From Pseudomonas yamanorum (GTDB lineage Bacteria > Pseudomonadota > Gammaproteobacteria > Pseudomonadales > Pseudomonadaceae), in contig NZ_JACARE010000011.1 in the NCBI RefSeq assembly GCF_013386765.1, positions 1-44,234 on the forward strand: 44,234 nucleotides of DNA. Reading direction: 5' to 3'. The position numbers and the translations under genes were made by a program. The notes beneath the pieces were generated by a model that was not told the origin of the DNA, made no database searches, and saw nothing but the letters and a program-made list of their open reading frames with translations. Numbering within the stretch: position 1 is the stretch's first letter; every line of letters begins with the position of its first letter. Below, piece by piece: positions 25,386 through 34,298 of this stretch.

Positions 25386-26084
25386 TCAGGCGATCTCGGC
25401 AACCACCGCCGCCAGCGCCTTGGCCGGGTCGGCCGCCTGGCTGATCGGGCGTCCGATCACCAGGTAATCGGAACCGGCATCCAGGGCCTGGCGCGGGGTC
25501 AGGATGCGACGTTGGTCGTCCTGGGCGCTGCCCGCCGGACGAATCCCCGGGGTCACCAGTTGCAGCGACGGGTGGGCGGTCTTCAATGCCTGGGCTTCCA
25601 GGGCCGAGCACACCAGACCGTCCAGGCCGGCCTTTTGCGCCAGGGCCGCGAGGCGCAGCACTTGTTCCTGTGGCTCGATGTCCAGGCCGATGCCGGCCAG
25701 GTCTTCACGTTCCATGCTGGTCAGCACGGTCACGCCAATCAGCAGCGGCTTGGGGCCGTTGCGCTGATCAAGCACTTCACGGCACGCAGCCATCATGCGC
25801 AAACCGCCGGAGCAGTGCACATTGACCATCCATACGCCCATTTCGGCGGCGGCCTTGACCGCCATCGCGGTGGTGTTGGGGATGTCGTGGAATTTCAGGT
25901 CGAGGAACACCTCGAAGCCTTTGTCACGCAGCGTGCCGACAATTTCCGCGGCGCAACTGGTGAACAGTTCCTTGCCGACCTTGACCCGGCAAAGCTTGGG
26001 GTCCAACTGGTCAGCCAGCTTCAGTGCGGCGTCACGAGTGGGGTAATCCAGGGCGACGATGATAGGAGTCTGGCAGACGGACAT
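25386..26084 (-). CDS. pyrF: Orotidine-5'-phosphate decarboxylase
   Basis: 232 aa, the last enzyme of UMP synthesis (OMP to UMP + CO2). The catalytic [10 protein letters not shown] segment (residues 62-71, with the Asp-Lys-Asp array), the substrate lysine in VKVGKELF and the phosphate-binding LVIGRPIS loop near the C-terminus are present. The length is typical of bacterial PyrF. There is no strong ribosome-binding site before the ATG. It is divergent from the two-component system. Confidence 0.96.
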   Translation of the reverse strand: MSVCQTPIIVALDYPTRDAALKLADQLDPKLCRVKVGKELFTSCAAEIVGTLRDKGFEVFLDLKFHDIPNTTAMAVKAAAEMGVWMVNVHCSGGLRMMAACREVLDQRNGPKPLLIGVTVLTSMEREDLAGIGLDIEPQEQVLRLAALAQKAGLDGLVCSALEAQALKTAHPSLQLVTPGIRPAGSAQDDQRRILTPRQALDAGSDYLVIGRPISQAADPAKALAAVVAEIA

Positions 26085-26205
26085 TGGAATGGGCTCTCAG
26101 GCAAGTCGAAATCGGCGCGGATTGTAGCGCAAGCAGCGCGTTTGCGGGATCCGATGATCGGTAATTCGCGATTTAGCCGCCAGATTGCGGGCTCTCGGGC
26201 AATTG

Positions 26206-26230
26206 TGTCGGAACTGATACATTCCCGACA
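26206..26230. promoter_or_regulatory. Inverted repeat between pyrF and the response regulator gene
   Basis: TGTCGGAA (26206-26213) and TTCCCGACA (26222-26230) form a near-perfect dyad with 8 nt between, in the 290-nt divergent gap. It could be the binding site of the OmpR-type regulator encoded next to it or of a pyrF regulator. The rest of the gap holds a smaller dyad (AGGC-N5-GCCT) near 26297-26309. Confidence 0.35.
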
Positions 26231-26374
26231 TGCCTGCAATACCCCCGAAGATTAGCCTCGCACACGTGAACCGCCGTACAGAACTTCCAGCCCCGAGGCT
26301 GGGCGCCTATGCTGAACGCAACAACCTCGCCGCCGATCTTCGGTCCGGCGGCCCACCAGGTAGATGATCGCACC

Positions 26375-27139
26375 ATGCAAACCCTGACTCCTGCGCTGAA
26401 TGACGATCAAAAAGGCTCGCTTGTGGGTGAAGACAAGCGCTGGAACACCCGCGCGCTGATCGTCGACGACGACGTGCCGATCCGCGAACTGCTGATCGAT
26501 TACCTGGCGCGCTTCAACATTCTCGCCAGCGGCGTGACCGACGGCGCCGCAATGCGCCAGGCCATGCAAGCCGAGACCTTCGACGTGGTGGTGCTCGACC
26601 TGATGCTGCCGGGCGAAGACGGCCTGTCGCTGTGCCGTTGGCTGCGGGCGGAATCGGACATCCCGATCCTGATGCTCACCGCCCGCTGCGAACCCACCGA
26701 CCGCATCATCGGCCTGGAGTTGGGGGCCGACGACTACATGTCCAAGCCCTTCGAGCCCCGCGAGCTGGTGGCACGCATCCAGACGATCCTGCGCCGGGTA
26801 CGGGATGACCGCACCGAGCAACGGGCGAATATCCGCTTCGACAACTGGCGCCTCAACAGCGTGCTGCGCCAACTGGTGGCCGATGATGGCCTGGTTGTGC
26901 CGCTGTCCAACGCTGAGTTCCGCTTGCTGTGGGTGTTTATCGAACGCCCGCGCCGGGTGCTGAGCCGCGAACAACTGCTGGACGCGGCCCGCGGTCGCTC
27001 CATCGAAGCCTTTGACCGCAGCATTGACCTGCTGGTCTCGCGGCTGCGCCAAAAGCTCGGCGACGACCCGAAGGCACCGCAGTTGATCAAGACCGTACGC
27101 GGTGAAGGCTATCTGTTCGACGCCCGGGATATTGGCTGA
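26375..27139 (+). CDS. OmpR-family response regulator
   Basis: 254 aa from the chosen start. The receiver domain begins at about residue 26 (RALIVDDD), with the phosphorylation site D75 in VVVLDLMLPG and the conserved Lys in MSKPFEPREL. The C-terminal winged helix (about 155-250) ends in the usual KTVRGEGYLFD. The start is uncertain: ATG at 26375 or ATG at 26309, and either leaves a long head before the receiver. Its stop overlaps the kinase start by 1 nt (TGATG). The signal and regulon are unknown. Confidence 0.9.
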   Translation: MQTLTPALNDDQKGSLVGEDKRWNTRALIVDDDVPIRELLIDYLARFNILASGVTDGAAMRQAMQAETFDVVVLDLMLPGEDGLSLCRWLRAESDIPILMLTARCEPTDRIIGLELGADDYMSKPFEPRELVARIQTILRRVRDDRTEQRANIRFDNWRLNSVLRQLVADDGLVVPLSNAEFRLLWVFIERPRRVLSREQLLDAARGRSIEAFDRSIDLLVSRLRQKLGDDPKAPQLIKTVRGEGYLFDARDIG

Positions 27140-28176
27140 TGCGCAACGCCTTCAACACCCTGTTCGGGCGGCTGTTCGGTGTGTTGCTGGTGGCGATTGT
27201 GCTGGCCCACGTGCTGGCATTTTTCTGGTTTCACCACTACGGCCCGCCGCCGCCACCGCCCCGCGAGACCTTCATCGAGCAACCGGACGGCACCCTCACG
27301 CCAGCGCCGAAGGAGCATCACAGGCCCTGGTTCGGCGGGCCCGTGGTGCCGCTGACTTTCCAGTTCTTCTCACTGATCATCGCCGCCTGGTACGGCGCCA
27401 AGCTGCTCAGCCGGCCGATCCAGCGTCTGAGTGCGGCGGCCGAGCGCCTGAGCCTGGACCTCGACAGCCCGCCGTTGAACGAGTCCGGCCCACGGGAAGC
27501 ACGGCAGGCGGCGTCGACCTTTAACCTGATGCAAAAACGCATCCGTGAACAGGTCACCCAGCGTGCCCGCATGCTCGGCGCCGTGTCCCATGACCTGCGC
27601 ACGCCACTATCGCGGCTCAAGCTGCGCCTGGAACAGATCGAAGACACCAAGCTGCAGGGCCAGATGCGCCAGGACCTGGACGACATGATCGGCATGCTCG
27701 ACGCCACCCTGAGCTACCTGCACGAACAACGCACCAGCGAAACCCGGCATTGGCTGGACGTGCAGGCATTAGTGGAGTCCTTGAGTGAAAACGCCCAGGA
27801 CCGTGGCTCCGACGTGCAATGCAGTGGTGAATGCGCGCCGCTGCAGGTGCAACCGATGGCCCTGCGTTCGTGCCTCAACAACCTGATCGACAACGCCCTG
27901 CGCTATGCCGGCACCGCCCGTATCGAACTGGCGGACAGCCCCCAGGCGCTGGTGGTCAAGGTGATCGACCATGGGCCGGGGATTGCGGCGGATAAACGCG
28001 AGGCGGTGTTTGAGCCGTTTTATCGGCTGGAAGGCTCACGCAACCGGAACTCCGGCGGCGTGGGTTTAGGGATGACGATTTCCAAGGAAGCGGTGGAACG
28101 CCTCGGTGGGCGGTTGAGCCTGGAGGAAACCCCAGGCGGTGGCCTAACGGCCGTGATGTGGTTGCCGAGGGCTTGA
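27139..28176 (+). CDS. Sensor histidine kinase, partner of the OmpR-type regulator
   Basis: 345 aa. Membrane helix 1 (about 10-32) and helix 2 (about 70-88) bracket a very short periplasmic loop of about 37 residues that contains a run of seven prolines and several histidines (HHYGPPPPPPRE; EHHRPWFGG). HAMP follows, then HisKA with H151 in AVSHDLRTPLSRLK, and a HATPase domain with LNNLIDNALRYA, DHGPGI and GGVGLGMTI. The His-rich loop could bind a metal, but this is inference. It is translated from an ATG that overlaps the regulator's stop codon. Confidence 0.93.
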   Translation: MRNAFNTLFGRLFGVLLVAIVLAHVLAFFWFHHYGPPPPPPRETFIEQPDGTLTPAPKEHHRPWFGGPVVPLTFQFFSLIIAAWYGAKLLSRPIQRLSAAAERLSLDLDSPPLNESGPREARQAASTFNLMQKRIREQVTQRARMLGAVSHDLRTPLSRLKLRLEQIEDTKLQGQMRQDLDDMIGMLDATLSYLHEQRTSETRHWLDVQALVESLSENAQDRGSDVQCSGECAPLQVQPMALRSCLNNLIDNALRYAGTARIELADSPQALVVKVIDHGPGIAADKREAVFEPFYRLEGSRNRNSGGVGLGMTISKEAVERLGGRLSLEETPGGGLTAVMWLPRA

Positions 28177-28193
28177 GCCACACACCCATCACT

Positions 28194-28278
28194 GTGGGAG
28201 CTGGCTTGCCTGCGATGCAGACACCTCGGTGTGTCAGGCACACCCGGTAGATGCCATCGCAGGCAAGCCAGCTCCCAC
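28194..28278. repeat. REPIN (REP doublet, GTGGGAGC type)
   Basis: The 85-nt element has exact inverted arms (GTGGGAGCTGGCTTGCCTGC and complement) identical to those at 6445-6529. The centre differs. It lies between the convergent kinase and AI-2E-family genes. Confidence 0.9.
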
Positions 28279-28311
28279 ATTAATCTGCAGCCGCCTCAAA
28301 ATCCTCGCCAA

Positions 28312-29373
28312 TCAGCCGGCTTTATCTTCCCGCCGCACTTGAGCCTGGCTGGCGCTCCAGTCCGTCAGCAGGCTATACGCCACTGCCAGCAATGTCGGGC
28401 CGATAAACAGGCCGATGAAGCCGAACGCGATCAACCCGCCAAACACCCCCAGCAGCACGATCACCAGCGGAAGGTTGCCACCACGGCTGATCAGGTACGG
28501 CTTGAGCACGTTGTCCACGCCGCTGATGATAAACGTGCCCCATACCCCGAGAAACACCGCGTAGGTGTAGTCGCCCTTCCAGGCCAGCCACGCTGTGGCC
28601 GGGATCCACACCAATGGTGGCCCCATGGGAATCAGGCTCAGCAGGAACGTCACGATGCCCAGCACCAGCGCCCCCGGCACCCCGGCAATCAGGAAGCCGA
28701 TCAGCGCCAGCACCGCCTGGGCGGCTGCGGTGCCGATCACGCCATTCACCACGCGTTGCACGGTGCCCGCCACCAGTTCGATGTAATAACCGGCACGTTC
28801 GCCGATCAAACGTTCCAGCAAGCGGTGCACGAACATCGCCAGACGCGGCCCGTCCCGGTAGAAAAAGAACACGAATACCAGGCTCAGGGTCAGCTCCAGG
28901 ATGCCGCCGCCGATCTGCGCACTGCGGGCCAGCAACCAGTTGCCCACCTGCCCCAGGTACGGCTTGAGGCTGACCATCAGCGCCGCGCCCTGCTGGTCGA
29001 TGCTGTCCCACATCGCCACCAACCGCTCGCCGACGAAAGGAATGGAGCCGAGCCACGCTGGCGCCTCGGGCAAGCCATCCACCTGGATATCCTTGATCAG
29101 GCCCACGGCATCACGCACATGGTCGGCCAGGTTGAACCCCAGCCATACCAGCGGCAATGCCACCAACAGCATCCAGACCAGGGTCAGGATGCCGGCCGCC
29201 AGGGATTCGCGCCCGCCCAGCCAACGGGTCAGCAGGCGCATCACCGGCCAACTGGCAAACGCCAGCACCGCGCCCCAGAACAGCGCCGACCAGAACGGCG
29301 CCATCACCCAGAAGCTGGCACCAAACAACACCAGCAGCAGGATCTGCACCAGCAGGCGATCGTTATTGAGCAT
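28312..29373 (-). CDS. AI-2E family transporter (PerM/YdiK type)
   Basis: 353 aa with 7-8 membrane helices grouped as an N-terminal pair, a central amphipathic domain and a C-terminal set. Typical family stretches include LPLVIVLLGVFGGLIAFGFI and GPTLLAVAYSLL near the end. Members export small solutes; a few export autoinducer-2 or Na+. The substrate is unknown. It is the last gene of a minus-strand series, separated from DUF4892 by 73 nt with a hairpin. Confidence 0.92.
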   Translation of the reverse strand: MLNNDRLLVQILLLVLFGASFWVMAPFWSALFWGAVLAFASWPVMRLLTRWLGGRESLAAGILTLVWMLLVALPLVWLGFNLADHVRDAVGLIKDIQVDGLPEAPAWLGSIPFVGERLVAMWDSIDQQGAALMVSLKPYLGQVGNWLLARSAQIGGGILELTLSLVFVFFFYRDGPRLAMFVHRLLERLIGERAGYYIELVAGTVQRVVNGVIGTAAAQAVLALIGFLIAGVPGALVLGIVTFLLSLIPMGPPLVWIPATAWLAWKGDYTYAVFLGVWGTFIISGVDNVLKPYLISRGGNLPLVIVLLGVFGGLIAFGFIGLFIGPTLLAVAYSLLTDWSASQAQVRREDKAG

Positions 29374-29412
29374 GTGGTTTCTCGAAAAGAAGTCTGTAAG
29401 AGGAAGAGCTTA

Positions 29413-29437
29413 GGCGAACGGCGCGGGTCCGTTCGCC
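29413..29437 (-). terminator. Hairpin between DUF4892 gene and AI-2E-family gene
   Basis: GGCGAACGG and CCGTTCGCC form a 9-bp perfect stem with a 7-nt loop just past the DUF4892 stop on the minus strand. The downstream minus-strand bases (TAAGCTCTTCCTCTT) are only moderately U-rich. Likely a weak terminator. Confidence 0.55.
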
Positions 29438-29446
29438 CTGGAACGG

Positions 29447-30265
29447 TCAGCGTATCAGATGCAGGTGTAAACCCTTGGCTTCGGCGGTGCCGGTTTCCAG
29501 GCGGGCCGCACGTACGCCCTGATCGATCAAGCCCTGGCGCCACGCCTCGGCGGTGGGCCCGGTCAAACTGACCCGCAAGGTGGCGTCCAGGTTCAATCCA
29601 CGGGAAATCAGGGTGAGCCAGGTGGCGTCAGGTTCGGCACCCAGCTTGGGGAAGTCCAGCTCACCGGTGCTCTTCAGCTCCCGCAGCAGTGTGGCGGAGG
29701 TTGGCAGCAAGTCGCCCAATGGCGCACTGGCGTCCAATTGTTCCACATGCAGATAGGCCCGGCGATTGCCCCGGGTGATGCCGTACAGCGCGACCAGGGA
29801 GTTGTCCTGGGGAGCAGCCAGGCGCAGCAACAGGTATTCCTGCTGGCCATCGGCGCCTACCAGCTTGGCGTTGCCAAACACCTCATTGGCCCACAGGCTG
29901 CTTTCGCCGCAATCCCGGGCCTGGCACCAGAACAGCAATTGTGCGCCCTGGGCCTGCAAAGCTTCGCGGGTGGCGGTAAAGGCGGCGCTGGAGGTGTGTT
30001 CGGCGGGCAGTTCGTAGGTGATGGCCGTGTTTAATCCGCGAGCGGTGGCCTGGCCTTCATAGCGCAGTTGGCCGCTGATCTTGCGGATCGAGCCCAGCGG
30101 GTAGATGCGCTCTTTCTCTTCGGCGGGACGGTAGTCGACGATCTGTGCGTCGACCTGACGGGCCACGGCGGGCAAGTCCTGGCTACCCGGTACGTCAGCG
30201 GCGAACACCAGCGGGCTGAAACAGCACAGCCCCAGAATACGGATAAATCCCTTCGGCATACTCAT
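29447..30265 (-). CDS. Exported DUF4892-type protein
   Basis: 272 aa. A signal peptide of about 22 residues ends at VFAA. The mature protein matches my recollection of DUF4892, found in Pseudomonas, with the LPAVARQVDAQIVDYRPAEE opening. A C-terminal part (SRGLNLDATLRVSLTGPTAE) looks like an OmpA-type accessory or small beta-rich domain; I am not sure. The function is unknown; likely periplasmic. Its ATG lacks a ribosome-binding site and overlaps the stop of an 18-codon leader ORF, so its translation is probably coupled to that leader. Confidence 0.8.
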   Translation of the reverse strand: MSMPKGFIRILGLCCFSPLVFAADVPGSQDLPAVARQVDAQIVDYRPAEEKERIYPLGSIRKISGQLRYEGQATARGLNTAITYELPAEHTSSAAFTATREALQAQGAQLLFWCQARDCGESSLWANEVFGNAKLVGADGQQEYLLLRLAAPQDNSLVALYGITRGNRRAYLHVEQLDASAPLGDLLPTSATLLRELKSTGELDFPKLGAEPDATWLTLISRGLNLDATLRVSLTGPTAEAWRQGLIDQGVRAARLETGTAEAKGLHLHLIR

Positions 30266-30318
30266 CGGATCAGCGCGCCCTGGCCATTGGGGTGCGCTGC
30301 GGTGTTGAGATTGTTCAT
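30262..30318 (-). CDS. 18-aa leader ORF coupled to the DUF4892 gene
   Basis: On the minus strand ATG at 30318 follows AGGGAG by 6 nt, the best ribosome-binding site in this neighbourhood. It opens a frame encoding MNNLNTAAHPNGQGALIR and then TGA, which overlaps the DUF4892 ATG (ATGA). The peptide is hydrophilic and has no signal sequence. The strong site and exact overlap support a translated upstream ORF. It lies in a 102-nt gap with no other gene. Whether the peptide itself acts is unknown. Confidence 0.6.
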   Translation of the reverse strand: MNNLNTAAHPNGQGALIR

Positions 30319-30367
30319 GGTTGACTCCCTTTCGATCCGCCCAGCCTCGGCAGTTGACCCCGCCAAG

Positions 30368-31222
30368 TCAAGGCGTGGAGAAGAACCGATTGAAACAGTC
30401 TGCAACAAGGGTAGCCCCTGGCTCGTCGTTCAGGTGCAAATGATGGCCACCAGGTAACGTGGTCACCTGGAACGGCAGCCCGGAAAGCAATTCGGAATGT
30501 TTCGCCAGCATGCCGTCTTCGGCGACCACCAGCTGTGTCGGACAGCCGACCCGGCGCACGAACGCCATCGCCTGTTCTTCTGTCAGACGCATGGGGGAAG
30601 CCAGGGTCAGGCGGCTGTCGCTGCGCCAGGTGTAACCGCCCGGCACCGGCATAAGGCCACGCTGGGCCAGCAACTCCGCGGCCTCGCGACTGACCGCCAC
30701 CACGCCTTTCATCCGCGCTTCCACCGCACGGTCAAGGGTGGTGTACACCGGTTTGCGCTTGTCTTGCAGGGCCAGTTGCGCCTGCAACGCCATGCCGAGG
30801 CGTTCGGCGGCGTTATCTGCAGTGCCGGTCGGCGGGATCACGCCGTCAATCAATCCCAGGTGCGTTACCCGCTCCGGCAAGGCGCCGGCCAACACCAGGG
30901 AAACGATGGCGCCGAGGGAGTGGCCAAGTAATGCAAAACGTTTCCAGCCCAGTTGCTCGGCCACTTGCAGCACATCGTGGACGTAATCCCACAGGGAATA
31001 CCCGGCGCCGACCGGGCGATGGGCCGAGTGACCATGGCCGGCCATGTCCAGGGCGACAATGCGCAGGCCATTAAGCTTCGGGGCCAGGCGGGCAAAGCTG
31101 TTGGCGTTGTCGAGCCAGCCGTGCAGGGCGATGACCGGCAGGCCGTCTTCGGGGCCGAACAAGTGGGCCGCCAACTCGATGTGCGGCAGCGCCAGGCGGA
31201 CTTCTTCGACGGGCGCGGTCAT
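30368..31222 (-). CDS. Alpha/beta hydrolase (first of a coupled pair by position)
   Basis: 284 aa. The oxyanion motif HGWLDNANSF, nucleophile elbow GHSLG and catalytic His in LPGGHHLHLNDEP identify an alpha/beta hydrolase of the esterase/lipase type. No signal peptide. ATG at 31222 is fixed by its 4-nt overlap with the upstream hydrolase stop; an in-frame start at 31255 lies inside that gene. Two related but distinct hydrolases made in fixed ratio suggest work on the same pathway, here in the context of an acyl-CoA ligase and a thioesterase. It corresponds in order to PA1622 as I recall. Confidence 0.88.
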   Translation of the reverse strand: MTAPVEEVRLALPHIELAAHLFGPEDGLPVIALHGWLDNANSFARLAPKLNGLRIVALDMAGHGHSAHRPVGAGYSLWDYVHDVLQVAEQLGWKRFALLGHSLGAIVSLVLAGALPERVTHLGLIDGVIPPTGTADNAAERLGMALQAQLALQDKRKPVYTTLDRAVEARMKGVVAVSREAAELLAQRGLMPVPGGYTWRSDSRLTLASPMRLTEEQAMAFVRRVGCPTQLVVAEDGMLAKHSELLSGLPFQVTTLPGGHHLHLNDEPGATLVADCFNRFFSTP

Positions 31223-32028
31223 GCGCAACTGCGCTCGCGCTGGCGGGCTTCCCAACGGGTAAACAGGTTTTTGATCAAGGTCGCGGTGTCCTGGGGGCGT
31301 TCGAGGGGAAACATGTGGCCACCGGGCATGGTCAGCATTTCGCCCATGGGCATGCGCCCCACGCCGCTGGCATGGTGACGCATCACCACCCGGCTCTGGC
31401 GGCCACGCACCACCGCCAGTGGCACTTTCAACTGCCGGGCCTGGCCAGGGCTGGTGTGGGGCACGCCGCGGTAGATGCTGATCTCGGTGGCCGGATCAAA
31501 GCGCAGGCGCAGACGATCGCCCACCGGTTCCAGGCCGTGTTGCAGGTAAGCGTCGAAACATTCGGGATCAAAGCCTCGAAACAGGGTCTTGCCGGCGAAG
31601 TACTGACGCGCAGCCGCAAGGTCAGCGAACTCTTCACGCCGGCCCAGGGTGCGGCCCGCCGGCGTCAACCGGTCGATAAAGCCGAAGCGCTTGGCCGCGC
31701 GGATCACCCAGCGATCGGCCAGCGTCAGCACCGGGGAGTCGAGCATCACCACCCCGCGATACAACTGTGGGCAGCGCATGGCCGCATGCAGGTGCAGCAC
31801 GCCACCCAACGAATGGCCCACGCCCCACACCGGCTCCGGCTGCTGCTCAAGGTGGTGGATCAGTTCGTCCACCAGGTTCTGCCAATTGTCATCCACCGGA
31901 AACCTTGGGTCGTGACCGTGCTGCGGCAAATGCGCGACGGCGTACTCCGGGGCCAGGGCGGCAAACAATTTGCCGTAGGTCGCCGAAGGAAAGCCATTGG
32001 CGTGGGCGAAAAACACGTGCTGCGACAT
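31219..32028 (-). CDS. Alpha/beta hydrolase (upstream member of the pair)
   Basis: 269 aa. It begins MSQHVFFAHANGFPSATY, where HANGF is the oxyanion segment. The nucleophile elbow is GHSLGG and the catalytic His lies in MPGGHMFPLERP. ATG at 32028 gives this conserved start and is preceded by GGA; the longer frame from 32115 is not supported. It overlaps the following hydrolase gene by ATGA. It lies 98 nt downstream of a thioesterase gene. Probably cytosolic esterase or lipase; substrate unknown. Confidence 0.88.
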   Translation of the reverse strand: MSQHVFFAHANGFPSATYGKLFAALAPEYAVAHLPQHGHDPRFPVDDNWQNLVDELIHHLEQQPEPVWGVGHSLGGVLHLHAAMRCPQLYRGVVMLDSPVLTLADRWVIRAAKRFGFIDRLTPAGRTLGRREEFADLAAARQYFAGKTLFRGFDPECFDAYLQHGLEPVGDRLRLRFDPATEISIYRGVPHTSPGQARQLKVPLAVVRGRQSRVVMRHHASGVGRMPMGEMLTMPGGHMFPLERPQDTATLIKNLFTRWEARQRERSCA

Positions 32029-32126
32029 ACCTGATCCATCACCGTAAACAGAGCGTTGATTCTCCCCAGACCGGGCAGTCACGGCAATGACTGTAACTGC
32101 CAGGAATGATGACACTCACGCCATGC

Positions 32127-32570
32127 CTATCGAGCCGGCGGGTTCTCGCCCAGCGGCACTACGGCCATGGTCAGGCGCGACACACAGCTGGCCTTGCCTT
32201 CATCGCTGGTCAGGCGGATATCCCACACATGGGTGGTGCGCCCGATATGAATCGGCTTGGCCACTGCCGTCACCCGCCCGCTGCGCAGGCCGCGCAAGTG
32301 GTTGGCGTTGATTTCCAGGCCCACGCAATAGAACTTGCTGGCATCGATGCACAGGTAACTGGCCATGGAGCCCACGGATTCCGCCAGCACCACCGACGCG
32401 CCGCCGTGCAGCAGGCCGTAGGGTTGATGGGTGCGGTGGTCGATCACCATGCTGGCGGTCAGGGACTCGTCGTCAAAGCTTTCAAAGCGAATATCCAGTA
32501 CTTCACCGATGGTGTTTTTCTGGCTCGCATTGAGTTGTTCGATATTGGGTTGAGTGCGCCACAGGCTCAT
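32127..32570 (-). CDS. Hotdog-fold acyl-CoA thioesterase (PaaI/EntH type)
   Basis: 147 aa. The hotdog motif HGGASVVLAESVGSMAS contains the catalytic Glu of the YdiI/EntH/PaaI group, and GLEINANHLRG follows as in those families. It hydrolyses acyl- or aryl-CoA thioesters in the cytosol. It starts 31 nt after the acyl-CoA ligase stop, so the two are in one operon: one makes acyl-CoA and the other removes the CoA, possibly for proofreading or recycling. Confidence 0.9.
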   Translation of the reverse strand: MSLWRTQPNIEQLNASQKNTIGEVLDIRFESFDDESLTASMVIDHRTHQPYGLLHGGASVVLAESVGSMASYLCIDASKFYCVGLEINANHLRGLRSGRVTAVAKPIHIGRTTHVWDIRLTSDEGKASCVSRLTMAVVPLGENPPAR

Positions 32571-32601
32571 TGATCGGTCCTTATTGGTGTTATGTCAGTG
32601 C

Positions 32602-34269
32602 TCAATCCTGCCACAGCACGGCCTCGGAGCGCTCGCTCCAGGCATGAAACTGCGACCCGTAGGCAGATTCAATCACGTTGCGCTTGATCTTCAAGGTCGG
32701 CGTGAGGAACCCGTTTTCCACCGCCCAACTGTCTTTCACCACCACCAGTTGGCGCAAGCGCTCATGTTTATCCAGCACCTGGTTAACCTCTTCCAGCAAG
32801 CGTTCGAGACTGCCCTGCAAAGCCTGGCGACCCGTGCCAGCAGCATCTTGCAGGCCCACCTCGGATAACACGCACAGGCCCATGGGCGCACTCAAGCCAT
32901 CGCCCACCACGCACACCTGTTCGATACGCGCATGCTCGGCCAGGCGGTTTTCAATCGGTGCCGGGGCCACGTATTTGCCTTTGCTGGTCTTGAAGATTTC
33001 CTTGAGCCGGCCGGTCAGCCGCAGGCGGCCATCGGCGCCCTGCTCGCCCTTGTCGCCGGTGCACAGGAAGCCGTCGGCGGTGATGGTTTCGGCGGTTTTT
33101 TCCGGGTCCTTGAAATAACCGAGCATGGTCGCGCCGCTGCGCACCTGGACTTCGCCGTCGTCACCGATGCGCACTTCAACGTCCGGGCATGGCGGGCCGA
33201 TCCAGCCGAGCTTTTGCTGGCCGGGGCGACACACGTGGGAATAGCCGCAGCTTTCGGTCATGCCGTACACCTCCAGCACGTCCAGGCCCAATCTCCGATA
33301 CCAGAGCAACAAGGCCTCAGGTACCGGGGCCGCGCCGGAGATCGCCACACGCACGGCGTCCAGGCCCAGCCCGGCGAGCACCTTGTGGCCCACGCGCTTA
33401 CCGATGAAGGGCAGGCGCAGCAAGGTATCGAGGCGGCTTGCGGGGATTTTGCTGTAGACGCCCATCTGGAATTTGGTCCAGATACGCGGTACGCCGAATA
33501 GCGCCGTAGGCCGTGCCCGCTTGAGGTCTGTAAGAAAGGTGTCGAGGCTCTCGGCGAAAAACACGGTTTGCCCGGTGTAGATCGAAGCCATTTCCACAAA
33601 CATGCGTTCGGCCACGTGGCACAGCGGCAGGTAGGACAGCAGGCGATCGCCCTCCCCCAGGCCGAACAATTCAGTGCCACGGATGGCGGCAAAGGCCAGG
33701 GCGCCGAAGCTGTGCATCACGCCCTTGGGCAGGCCGGTGGTGCCGGAGGTATAGATGATGGTGGCCAGGTCAGAGGCTGCAGGCGCGGGGTTGTCCTGGA
33801 TCGGTGAGCAGGTTTGCAGGTCGGCCCAGGTGAAATCGAATTCGCCTTCGGGGCATAGCGGCAGGCTGATGGTCGGCAGGTCCGCCTTTACCCCGGCAGA
33901 CATGGAGGGCCAGTCGTCCAGTTTGCCGATAAACGCCAGGGCGGCTTCGGAGTGCTCCAGCACATGGGCGACGGAGTCGGCGGTCAGGTTGGGGTAGAGC
34001 GGGACCGAGACGTGGCCGGCCATCCAGATGGCGAGGTCGGCGATGATCCAGTGGGCGCAGTTTTTCGAGATCAGGGCGATGTGGGAGCCCTGGGGCAGGT
34101 CGCGGGCTCGCAGCCAGTGGGCGGCGCAGCGGGCCTGATGGCCGGCTTCGGCCCAGGTGAGGGTCTGGACTTCGCCGCCTTTGATGGGCTGAACCAGGAA
34201 TCGTTGCCGTGGGTGGCGGGTTTCGCGGTCGAAGAAGACTTGCAGCGGCAAACGAATAGCGACAGACAT
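32602..34269 (-). CDS. AMP-binding long-chain-type acyl-CoA ligase
   Basis: 555 aa, adenylate-forming enzyme. The P-loop-like YTSGTTGLPKG, the YGMTESCG adenine motif, the CTGDKGEQG aspartate motif and the TSKGKYVAPAPIENRL segment with the hinge lysine are present. It resembles the bubblegum/long-chain fatty acyl-CoA synthetases (the family with a conserved KGKYVAP). It would activate a fatty acid with ATP and CoA. ATG at 34269 has AAGGAG 8 nt upstream; a longer frame to 34302 exists. It heads the operon with thioesterase and two hydrolases, and a 24-nt palindrome lies 30 nt upstream. Confidence 0.92.
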   Translation of the reverse strand: MSVAIRLPLQVFFDRETRHPRQRFLVQPIKGGEVQTLTWAEAGHQARCAAHWLRARDLPQGSHIALISKNCAHWIIADLAIWMAGHVSVPLYPNLTADSVAHVLEHSEAALAFIGKLDDWPSMSAGVKADLPTISLPLCPEGEFDFTWADLQTCSPIQDNPAPAASDLATIIYTSGTTGLPKGVMHSFGALAFAAIRGTELFGLGEGDRLLSYLPLCHVAERMFVEMASIYTGQTVFFAESLDTFLTDLKRARPTALFGVPRIWTKFQMGVYSKIPASRLDTLLRLPFIGKRVGHKVLAGLGLDAVRVAISGAAPVPEALLLWYRRLGLDVLEVYGMTESCGYSHVCRPGQQKLGWIGPPCPDVEVRIGDDGEVQVRSGATMLGYFKDPEKTAETITADGFLCTGDKGEQGADGRLRLTGRLKEIFKTSKGKYVAPAPIENRLAEHARIEQVCVVGDGLSAPMGLCVLSEVGLQDAAGTGRQALQGSLERLLEEVNQVLDKHERLRQLVVVKDSWAVENGFLTPTLKIKRNVIESAYGSQFHAWSERSEAVLWQD

Positions 34270-34298
34270 GGACGCGCTCCTTTGTGTTCCGATGGTAG

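Noticed and set aside
28231..29571. 446-codon plus-strand frame antisense to the AI-2E-family gene
   Set aside because: Starts inside a REPIN and has His/Gln/Arg-rich composition typical of antisense frames; the minus-strand membrane protein is well supported.
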